NCBI RefSeq assembly: GCF_009789675.1
Contig: NZ_CP046914.1
Span: forward strand, 1,488,001 to 1,552,000
Direction of reading: 5' to 3'
DNA: 64,000 nucleotides
Source of the DNA: Paraburkholderia acidisoli
GTDB taxonomy: Bacteria; Pseudomonadota; Gammaproteobacteria; Burkholderiales; Burkholderiaceae
This document shows, piece after piece, positions 42,589 through 50,144 of this stretch. Position 1 is the first letter of the stretch. Each line of letters starts with the position of its first letter. Under the pieces are notes generated by a model that was given only the letters and a program-made list of their open reading frames with translations, ran no database searches and was not told the DNA's origin. The position numbers were made by a program, and so were the translations under genes.

Positions 42589-45500
42589 ATGAACAAGGCT
42601 TATCGATCAGTCTGGAACGAATCGTCGGGAACCTGGGTGGCGGTGCCGGAGCGCGCGTCCGGCAAGCGCAAGAGCGGTCCGGCCGCGGCCGTTGCGGGCG
42701 TGGCGCGGGTGCTCGCCGCGGTGGGCTTCGGCGGCCTCGTGCTCGCTGCGCACGCGGAAGAAGCCGCGCGGGACGAGGGCACGGCCGTGTCGGGCGACCT
42801 TGGCAGCGACAGCGGCCAGGCCGTGGCGGCCAAGGCCTTGCTCGAACGCGTCGTGGCCACGCAAAACATCCAGAACAACCTGTTGGTCTTGCAGGCCACG
42901 CAGGGGTCGGGCGTCGACCTGGACGACGCGGGCGGCGCCTCGTACAAAACCGCCGCTTACTACTCGCAGGTACGCGGCACCGGCAACGCGGTCGGGTCCA
43001 CGCCGCCCACCGACGTCGCGCGCGCCAACGCGCCCGGCAGTATCGCCATGGGTTCGAACACGCAGGCGGACGGCGGCGGCAGCACCGCGCTGGGCATTCA
43101 GTCGCTCGCCACGGCCAACGACTCCGTGGCGCTCGGGTCGGGCTCGGTGGCCAACGTGGCGAACACGGTCTCGGTGGGCAGCGACGGCACGGCTATGCGC
43201 CTGGTCGTGAACCCCGACAACACGAAGACCACGCTCCAGAGCCAGCTCAACACGCGCCGCATCGTCAACATGGCCGCGGGGCAGGGCGACACCGACGCCG
43301 TCAACGTCGGGCAGCTCCGGAGCGTAACGAGCGCACTGGGCGGCGGCGCGGCCGTGACCGCCGACGGTTCCATCCAGGCGCCAGGCTACGTCGTCTCGGG
43401 CCAGACATACAGCGACGTGGGGCATGCGTTGCAGGCGGTGCAAACGGCCGCGGGTGACGGTGTGGCCAACGCGGTTGTCTACGATTCGGCGGCGCACGAC
43501 AAGGTCAGCCTCGGCGGCATCGGCAAGGGCAGCACGGTGGCGCTCACGAACGTCGCCGCCGGCTCGCTCGACACGGCCAGTACCGACGCCGTCAACGGCT
43601 CGCAGTTGTTCGCCACCAACCAGTACGTCACGAACCTTGCCGGCGCGGTGACCAATATCGCCGGAGACGTGACGAACCTCGCGGGCCAGGTGGCCGACGC
43701 CGTCCTCTACGACTCGTCGACCCACGAGGCGGTCACGCTGGGCGGCACGGGCGCGCCAGTCACCCTGCGTAACGTGGCCGCGGGCGTTGTCAGCGCGGCG
43801 AGCATGGAAGCGGTCAACGGGGCGCAGCTCTACACCCTCGCGAGCGGCGCGGCCACGGCATTGGGCGGCGGTGCGGCCGTGAAAGACGACGGCACGATCA
43901 GCGGCCCGGCCTATGTGCTGAGCGGCGCGACCTACAACGACGTGGGCCACGCGCTGCTAGCGATCGAAACCACGGCGGCCACGGGTTCGCCGGACGGCGT
44001 GAAATACGACACGTCCGCGCATGATCGCGTGACCTTCAGCGGCGGCGCGAACGGCACGGTGCTGTCGAACGTTGCGGGCGGCGCGCTGGACGGCGACGCG
44101 ATGAACGTCGCGCAGCTCAAGGCGGCGGGCATGAAGATCGACGCGGGCGGCAACGTGACGAACGCGTTCGTGGCCTACGACGACACCTCGAAGGCGACCG
44201 TCACGCTCGGCGGCGGCGCGAACGGCACGAAAATCGCGAATCTCGCCGCGGGCAATGTCGCGGCCGCGAGCCGCGAGGCGGTCAACGGCGCGCAGCTCTA
44301 CAGCGTGGCGAGCGGCACGGCGGCATCGCTGGGCGGCGGGGCGGCGGTGGACGCCAACGGCACGTTCAAAGGGCCGTCGTACGTGTTGAGCGGCGCGACC
44401 TACGGCAACGTGGGCGAGGCGCTGCAAGCGCTCGAAACCACGGCGACCACGGGTTCGCCGGACGGCGTGAAATACGACACATCCGCGCACGAGCGCGTGA
44501 CCTTCAGCGGCGCGAACGGCACGGTGCTGTCGAACGTGGCGGGCGGCGCGCTGGACGGCGACGCGGTGAACGTCGCGCAGTTGCGCGCGGCAGGCTTGAA
44601 GATCGACACGGGCGGCAACGTGACGAACGCGTTCGTGGCCTACGACGACGCCTCGAAGGCGACCGTCACGCTCGGCGGCGCGAATGGCACGAAGATCGCG
44701 AATCTCGCCGCGGGTTCGGCACCGGGCGACGCCGTGAACGCAGGCCAGCTGGCCGCCATGAGCGCCACGCTCGGCGGCGGGGCCGGCTTGAGCGCAGACG
44801 GCTCGATCGTCGCGCCTGCCTATCACATGCAAGGCGGCACGCAACGTACCGTCGGCAATGCGCTGGATACGCTCGACAGTGGGCTGACGTCGTTGCAACA
44901 GCAAATTTCCGGCTCCGGTATCGGCCTCGTCGAGCAGGACCCGGTCAGCCGCGCGATTACCGTTGGCGCGGGCACCGATGGCGGCGTCGTGAACTTCACG
45001 GGCACGGCCGGCAGCCGCGTGCTCACGGGCGTTGCCGCGGGTGCCGTCAGCGCGTCGAGTGCCGACGCCGTCAACGGCGCGCAACTCTACGCGCATGCCG
45101 CGAGCGCGGCGGCGGCGCTGGGCGGCGGCGCCTCGGTCCACGCCGACGGCACGATCGCGGCACCCGCCTACTCGGTGGGCGGCACGACCGTGAACAACGT
45201 TGGCGCGGCCATCACCAATCTCGACGGCCGCATCACGCAAAACACCGCCGACATCACGAATCTGCAGACCTCCATCACGAATATCGCCGGCACGGTGGCG
45301 AACGCGGTTCAGTACGACTCCTCCGCGCACGACAAGTTGACGCTCGGCGGTCAGGACGCGAGCACGGCCGTCAAGCTGACGAATCTCGCCGACGCCGACC
45401 TGAGCGCGAGCAGCACCGACGCCGTCACCGGTGCGCAGCTTTATGCGACCAACGTGCAGGTGGCGAACCTCGGCCAGGCGATCGAAAACGTGGCTGGCGC

Positions 45501-46062
45501 GGGTTCGCAATACATCGCGGTCAATACCACGCGCGGCGCGGCTGTCGCCACGGGCGCGGCTTCGCTGGCGGTGGGCGGCGGAGCCATTGCGAGTGGCAAC
45601 GCATCCACGGCAATCGGGGATCAGGCGCAGGCAACGGGCGCGAATGCGGTCGCGATCGGTGCGAATTCGGTGGCGTCGCGGGACAACTCGGTGTCGGTGG
45701 GCACGGTCGGCGGCGAGCGGCAAATCACGAATGTGGCGGCTGGCACGGCCCCCACCGACGCCGTCAATCTCGGGCAACTCAACGGCGTGGCGAACGGCTT
45801 GAATGGCCGTATTGACGACATCGACCGCTCGGCGCGGCGCGGTATCGCGGCTTCGTCGGCGTTGAACATCGTCACGCCGTATTTGCCGGGTCGCACGACC
45901 ATGAATGCGGGGGTGGCGGCTTATCGCGGGCAGGCGGCGCTGGGTGTTGGCGTGTCGCGCTGGAATCAGAAAGGCAACGTCAACTACAACCTCGGCGTTT
46001 CGTCTGCGGGCGGCAACAGCACCATCGTTCGCGCGGGCGTCGGCATCGTATTCGGCGGCTGA
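42589..46062 (+). CDS. Trimeric autotransporter adhesin (YadA/BpaC-like, type Vc secretion)
   Basis: A 1157-aa surface adhesin. It begins with the extended signal peptide signature MNKAYRSVWNESSGTWVAVPE and a hydrophobic core ending at AAHAEEA. A short head has repeats of the SIAMGSNTQA, STALGIQSLA and SVALGSGSVA type. A long stalk has repeated necks and connectors (AVNGAQLY, AVNVGQLR, LGGGAAV, SGxTYxDVGHAL). A second head-like set (SLAVGGGAIASGNASTAIGDQAQATGANAVAIG) precedes the C-terminal YadA anchor, last ~90 residues (IAASSALNIVTPYLPGRTTMNAGVAAYRGQAALGVGVSRW). The ATG at 42589 was chosen to begin the ESPR; the frame is open 22 codons upstream. The OmpA-like lipoprotein follows after 53 bp, probably in the same operon. 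Confidence 0.95.
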   Translation: MNKAYRSVWNESSGTWVAVPERASGKRKSGPAAAVAGVARVLAAVGFGGLVLAAHAEEAARDEGTAVSGDLGSDSGQAVAAKALLERVVATQNIQNNLLVLQATQGSGVDLDDAGGASYKTAAYYSQVRGTGNAVGSTPPTDVARANAPGSIAMGSNTQADGGGSTALGIQSLATANDSVALGSGSVANVANTVSVGSDGTAMRLVVNPDNTKTTLQSQLNTRRIVNMAAGQGDTDAVNVGQLRSVTSALGGGAAVTADGSIQAPGYVVSGQTYSDVGHALQAVQTAAGDGVANAVVYDSAAHDKVSLGGIGKGSTVALTNVAAGSLDTASTDAVNGSQLFATNQYVTNLAGAVTNIAGDVTNLAGQVADAVLYDSSTHEAVTLGGTGAPVTLRNVAAGVVSAASMEAVNGAQLYTLASGAATALGGGAAVKDDGTISGPAYVLSGATYNDVGHALLAIETTAATGSPDGVKYDTSAHDRVTFSGGANGTVLSNVAGGALDGDAMNVAQLKAAGMKIDAGGNVTNAFVAYDDTSKATVTLGGGANGTKIANLAAGNVAAASREAVNGAQLYSVASGTAASLGGGAAVDANGTFKGPSYVLSGATYGNVGEALQALETTATTGSPDGVKYDTSAHERVTFSGANGTVLSNVAGGALDGDAVNVAQLRAAGLKIDTGGNVTNAFVAYDDASKATVTLGGANGTKIANLAAGSAPGDAVNAGQLAAMSATLGGGAGLSADGSIVAPAYHMQGGTQRTVGNALDTLDSGLTSLQQQISGSGIGLVEQDPVSRAITVGAGTDGGVVNFTGTAGSRVLTGVAAGAVSASSADAVNGAQLYAHAASAAAALGGGASVHADGTIAAPAYSVGGTTVNNVGAAITNLDGRITQNTADITNLQTSITNIAGTVANAVQYDSSAHDKLTLGGQDASTAVKLTNLADADLSASSTDAVTGAQLYATNVQVANLGQAIENVAGAGSQYIAVNTTRGAAVATGAASLAVGGGAIASGNASTAIGDQAQATGANAVAIGANSVASRDNSVSVGTVGGERQITNVAAGTAPTDAVNLGQLNGVANGLNGRIDDIDRSARRGIAASSALNIVTPYLPGRTTMNAGVAAYRGQAALGVGVSRWNQKGNVNYNLGVSSAGGNSTIVRAGVGIVFGG
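43966..44715 (+). repeat. Two near-identical ~280-bp direct repeats in the adhesin stalk
   Basis: A segment starting GAAACCACGG at 43966 recurs at 44434, with a 468-bp period (156 codons). The copies differ by scattered substitutions and two 3-bp losses of a GGC codon in the second. They encode the same stalk module (TATGSPDGVKYDTSAH...VTFSG...GTVLSNVAGGALDGDA). Confidence 0.85.
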
Positions 46063-46115
46063 GCGCGGCACGGTGCGCGGCGGCGCGCCGCGCCGCCTAT
46101 CCACGGACAAACAAT

Positions 46116-47192
46116 ATGAAATATTCAACGATGGCGCTCGCGCTAACGGTGGCGCTCGCCGGTTGCGCGTCCCAGGCGACGCGCGACCAGTTGCAGGTGC
46201 AGGACCCCACGGTGCGGGAAAACGGTTTCTCGGCCTCGCAAAACGCAGCGGCCGGCGCCGTGACCGAAACATGGAACGACACGCATCCCGAGCGTGTGAG
46301 CCACGCGCAACTCGACAGCGAGCAGCAACGCTTGCAGGCGCTGGGCGCGAAGCAACAAAACTACTTCGGCGCGAAGGCGCAGTGCTGGATTTATGCCGCG
46401 CGTGAGGAGCGCAATCAGTACAACGAGTGGGGCTTCGTCGAGGAGGCGAGCCGCGAGGCCGATCAGTTGATCGATGGGCTCGAAGGGCGCGGGGCCCTTC
46501 CGGCGGCCAATCCGGTGTTGCGCACGGCAACGATCGTGCGCCCCGATCTGTGGCGCCGTCTCGAGGCGGCGAAGAACTCGCCGGTGTTCGGCGCGTGTCC
46601 GCGAGCGCAACGCATTGTCGCGTGCTCGGAGGTCGCGCTGATTCATGCGGGGCACGAAGCGTGGTCGCGTCTCTTCGAGGCGAGCCAGCTTCGCGTCGCG
46701 GACGCAGCGCAGCAGATCGGCACGCTCGACACCGCGCTCGCTGCGTGCACGCCGCCGTCACCAGCGTCCGTCGTGCCGGCAAAGGTCGTCTTGCCGTCCG
46801 ACACGTTGTTCCAGTTCGATCGCGGCGACATCGGCGGCATGCTGGAACAAGGGCGCGCGAGCCTCGACGCCTTGGCGCGTGACATCGTCGCGGCCGTCGA
46901 CATCACGGCCATTCGCGCCGATGGCTATACCGACCGGCTCGGAAGCGAGCGCTACAACCGCGACCTGTCGAAGCGCCGGGCACAAACGGTGGTCGACTAT
47001 TTGCGCAGCCGCGGCGTCACGAACGTGCAAATGAGTGCGGTGGGGCGCGGTAGCGCGGGGCCGGTCGCGCAATGCGGCGACCGCAATGCCAATCGCGCGG
47101 CGCTGATCGAATGTCTGGCGCCAGACCGTCGCGTGGAACTGTCGGTGTCGCGCGCGCCTTCGAATACGGATGGCGCACCGTCCGCCCGGTGA
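46116..47192 (+). CDS. OmpA-family lipoprotein
   Basis: A 358-aa protein with lipobox LAGC at Cys17, so lipid-anchored, with Ala at +2 compatible with the outer membrane. The middle part is helix-rich with several cysteines. The C-terminal ~125 residues are an OmpA peptidoglycan-binding domain: DTLFQFDRGDIGGMLEQGRASLDALA, IRADGYTDRLGSERYNRDLSKRRAQTVVDYL and CLAPDRRVELSV. It follows the trimeric autotransporter by 53 bp and probably helps stabilise or anchor its trimer at the cell wall, a role inferred from similar gene pairs. Confidence 0.9.
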   Translation: MKYSTMALALTVALAGCASQATRDQLQVQDPTVRENGFSASQNAAAGAVTETWNDTHPERVSHAQLDSEQQRLQALGAKQQNYFGAKAQCWIYAAREERNQYNEWGFVEEASREADQLIDGLEGRGALPAANPVLRTATIVRPDLWRRLEAAKNSPVFGACPRAQRIVACSEVALIHAGHEAWSRLFEASQLRVADAAQQIGTLDTALAACTPPSPASVVPAKVVLPSDTLFQFDRGDIGGMLEQGRASLDALARDIVAAVDITAIRADGYTDRLGSERYNRDLSKRRAQTVVDYLRSRGVTNVQMSAVGRGSAGPVAQCGDRNANRAALIECLAPDRRVELSVSRAPSNTDGAPSAR

Positions 47193-47988
47193 TACGCGAG
47201 TCATCAGCGGGTATTCCGCGAGGGCTACCTTCAAAAGCCGCCTTGAACGTGACGTCGAGAATCGCAACGTTGAAACGGCGGCTTCCCTATTTCGCGAGCC
47301 GCGCCTGGCCGGGCGCGTCGCTCCTTCTCCGTGCCGCGCCGAACGCCAGCACGAGCCACGCGAAGGCTTGAACGGCAAAGGCGCTTACGTTTTCTTTCTC
47401 AAATGTATGCGGCATCGGCCAATCGTTTGGGCGCACCCCGTCAGATTTAACAATCCCTGACAGTAACTTCTCAAGTCCCAGGTAAGAATAGCCCGCCGAT
47501 CGAGCACGCTTGCGACATCGACATCGACATCGACATCGACATCGACATCGACATCGCCAGCGTTCCACGGTTTGCGCGGGCCGCCGGCTTTGGCAAGGTA
47601 TCGCCCGCCTCCCGCAGGCTTCGAACTCCGCTACCCCCTGAGCGTATGCCTGACGGCCACGGGCGAGCGGTTCCGTCAGGATGCGCGCGCATTTGGCCCC
47701 AGCCTCGCGCCAGAACGCCGCCGATACCGGGCGCAGCCATCAGGCTGCATCCGCACGAGGCCGCGCCCGTCGAATCGTTTCGCGCCGTTGCCCATTTTTT
47801 CGAGACGCGGCGAAAGTAGCGGTCTTGGCGTGCGATGCGCTTGGCATTCGCGTGTCCGAACATCGGGGATGGCAGCTCGCATTGCGCCAGGCAGGACTCG
47901 GGGCAAAACGCCGCACGCCACGCACAGCGAGGCGCGGCGGGCCCGTCCGTCCTTACAACATGAATAACGATCCTCGTTGCGGGGTGCT
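47193..47988. other. 796-bp intergenic region with a hexanucleotide repeat
   Basis: No gene or RNA is supported. The notable item is the ACATCG tandem repeat, listed separately. The DNA downstream (47560-47940) is GC-rich with open frames in several phases but no domain, ribosome site or consistent codon use. The promoter of the response-regulator operon must lie near its end. Confidence 0.5.
47515..47556 (+). repeat. Seven perfect ACATCG hexamers
   Basis: Seven uninterrupted copies of ACATCG, preceded by a partial CG. Such a short perfect array is prone to slippage. It lies about 320 bp after the OmpA gene and 430 bp before the response regulator, not inside a recognisable gene. Confidence 0.9.
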
Positions 47989-48687
47989 ATGAGAATTGCA
48001 GTACTGGATGACGATGCGGCACAGACGGACTTCGTGTGCCAGACCTTGACGGCGGCGGGCCACATCTGCCACGCGTTCGCCAAGGGCGGCGAACTGGTCC
48101 GGCAGCTTCGTCGGCAAACATTCGACCTGCTCGTGCTTGACTGGAACGTGCCCGATATGGCCGGCGACGAAGTGCTGCACTGGGTGCGGCAAAGTCTGTC
48201 GACGCGGCTGCCCGTGCTGTTCATGACGAGTCGCAGCCGCGAAATCGACATCGCGCAAATGCTCAACGCGGGCGCCGACGACTACGTCGTCAAACCGGTC
48301 GCGGCGCCGGTGCTGATCGCGCGCGTCAATTCGTTGCTGCGCCGAGCGTATCAACTGCATTCGCCCGCGCTGAAGGAAAGCTTCGGCGAATACGAATTCG
48401 ATCTGAAGTCGCGTCAGGCTTCGGTGAGCGGCCGTCAGGTCGCGCTCACGCAGAAGGAATTCGACCTCGCGCTGTTGCTGTTCCAGCATCTGAGCCGCCC
48501 GTTGTCGCGCGCGCACATACTCGACGTGATCTGGAAGCAATCCGACGACATCCCGTCGCGCACCATGGACACGCACGTCTCGATGCTGCGCTCGAAGCTC
48601 GGCCTGCGTCCGGAAAACGGCTACCGCCTCACGCCCATCTACGGTTACGGATATCGACTCGAGCGCATCGAGGGAGACGGCCCTTGA
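47989..48687 (+). CDS. OmpR/PhoB-family response regulator
   Basis: A 232-aa two-component regulator. The receiver domain has the acidic pocket DDD at residues 7-9, phospho-acceptor Asp51 in LLVLDWNVPD, the Thr/Ser switch in LFMTSRSRE and Lys in YVVKPV. The C-terminal winged helix (VALTQKEFDLALLLFQHLSRPLSRAHILDVIW ... RTMDTHVSMLRSKLGL) is of the OmpR type. The ATG at 47989 gives the typical opening MRIAVLDDD. It overlaps the next gene by four bases (TTGA) and is co-transcribed with a FecR/LysM protein and a CHASE2 histidine kinase, its probable partner. Confidence 0.93.
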   Translation: MRIAVLDDDAAQTDFVCQTLTAAGHICHAFAKGGELVRQLRRQTFDLLVLDWNVPDMAGDEVLHWVRQSLSTRLPVLFMTSRSREIDIAQMLNAGADDYVVKPVAAPVLIARVNSLLRRAYQLHSPALKESFGEYEFDLKSRQASVSGRQVALTQKEFDLALLLFQHLSRPLSRAHILDVIWKQSDDIPSRTMDTHVSMLRSKLGLRPENGYRLTPIYGYGYRLERIEGDGP

Positions 48688-50144
48688 GCGCCGCGCGCAG
48701 GACTCGGGCCGCCGCGAAAGGGCGCGCGGCGTGTGCGTCCGCGGCGCCGCTCGTCGCCTGCGCGTTCGCGCTCGTATCGGGCGCGCGAGCGGTCGAGGCG
48801 CGCGAAGCCGCGCCGCGTACAACCGGCCGCGTCACCGAAACCACGCCGTACGAAACCCGCGCCGGCGATTCGCTCTACAGCATCGCCGCGCGCTATCTGC
48901 AAAATCCCGCCGACTGGAAAACGCTCGCGCGCGTGAATCGCGTGAGCGCGCCGCGCCGCCTGCAGCCGGGTACGGTATTGCGCGTGCCCGTCGCGCTGTT
49001 GCGTCAGGACCCGCTCAGCGCGACCGTGATCGCCGCGAACGGACCGGCGCAGCACGCGTTTCGCAATGGGCCGCTGTTGCCGCTGCGCGTTGGCGCGAAG
49101 CTCGTCGAAGGCGATCGCGTGCAGACCGGCACGAACGGCTTCGCCACGCTCGAACTCGCGGACGGTTCGCATCTCGTGCTGCCGGCCGACACCTCGCTCA
49201 ATCTCGCCACGCTGCGCCAGACCGTGCTCACGGGCGCGACGGACCGCGTCGTCGACCTGCATCGCGGCGAAGTGAACACCGAGGTCACGCACGCCACGAA
49301 GAAGGACGACCGCTTTCAGATTCGCTCCCCTTCGGTGGTCGCGGGCGTGCGCGGCACGCAGTTCCGCGTGACCTATGACGGCACGCATGCCGCCGGGGCG
49401 GCCACCACGGTCGAGGTACTCGACGGCGCCGTGGGCGTCGACACGACCTCGCTCGCGCAAGGTTGGCGCGGCGCGTATGCGGCGGCGCCCGCGCCGGGCC
49501 AGCCGCTCGCCGCGTCCGAGCAACTCGTGCTGGCGCGCTACGGCAGCGTCACCGTGGCGGGCGAGGCGGCGGGCAGCCCCGTCGCGTTGCTCGAAGCGCC
49601 CGCGTTGCAAAACGCGTCGAAAATTCAGGACGATGCCGATGTCGCGTTCGACCTCGCACCGCCCTCCGGCGCACGCGGCTATCGCGTGCAGATCGGGCGC
49701 GACGCGGGCTTGCTCGATCTGGTCCGCGACGTGCGCAGCAACGCGCCGCACGTCTCGATCGGCGCGCTCGACGACGGTACGTACTTCGTGCGCATTTCCG
49801 CCATCGACGCGCGTGGTCTCGAAGGCATTCCGGCCGCTTATGCGTTCGAGCGCCGCCGGCTCGCACTCGGCGCCAGCGCCGGCCCGATCGAAGGCTCGCG
49901 CGACTTCGCGTTCCGCTGGTTCGTCGAGCAGGGTGCGCAGGACACGCACTTTCGCTTCGTGCTCGCGGCCACGCCGGACTTGCGCGTGCCGCTCGTCGAT
50001 CATCCCGACATCGCGGCGGGCGAGGCCGTCGTGCGCGATCTGCCCAAGGGCGTCTACTACTGGACGGTGATCGCCGAGCAGTTCGACCATGGCCGCTACT
50101 ACCAGAAGGCCAGTCCGATTCAGTCGTTCCGGCTGGACTGGTGA
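48684..50144 (+). CDS. LysM and FecR domain periplasmic protein
   Basis: A 486-aa exported protein starting at TTG 48684, with GGGAG upstream and a 4-base overlap with the response regulator stop. After a probable signal sequence (ASAAPLVACAFALVSGARAVEA) a LysM domain (YETRAGDSLYSIAARYLQNPADWKTLARVNRV) begins near residue 55. A FecR domain follows (LVEGDRVQTGTNGFATLELADGSHLVLPADTSLNLATL ... SPSVVAGVRGTQFRVTYD). The last ~200 residues form beta-rich, fibronectin-like repeats (FDLAPPSGARGYRVQIGRDAG, RWFVEQGAQDTHFRFVLAATPD). It sits between regulator and kinase, so it may be the periplasmic sensing partner of the CHASE2 kinase; that is inference. Confidence 0.88.
   Translation: MSAARRTRAAAKGRAACASAAPLVACAFALVSGARAVEAREAAPRTTGRVTETTPYETRAGDSLYSIAARYLQNPADWKTLARVNRVSAPRRLQPGTVLRVPVALLRQDPLSATVIAANGPAQHAFRNGPLLPLRVGAKLVEGDRVQTGTNGFATLELADGSHLVLPADTSLNLATLRQTVLTGATDRVVDLHRGEVNTEVTHATKKDDRFQIRSPSVVAGVRGTQFRVTYDGTHAAGAATTVEVLDGAVGVDTTSLAQGWRGAYAAAPAPGQPLAASEQLVLARYGSVTVAGEAAGSPVALLEAPALQNASKIQDDADVAFDLAPPSGARGYRVQIGRDAGLLDLVRDVRSNAPHVSIGALDDGTYFVRISAIDARGLEGIPAAYAFERRRLALGASAGPIEGSRDFAFRWFVEQGAQDTHFRFVLAATPDLRVPLVDHPDIAAGEAVVRDLPKGVYYWTVIAEQFDHGRYYQKASPIQSFRLDW

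Noticed and set aside
47515..47556. The ACATCG array considered as a CRISPR or coding repeat
   Set aside because: A uniform 6-bp microsatellite without spacers; the dipeptide repeats it would encode belong to frames with no other coding support.
47600..47660. A tRNA-like TTCGAA segment in the gap before the response regulator
   Set aside because: The flanking bases do not form T-arm or acceptor stems, so it is not a tRNA.
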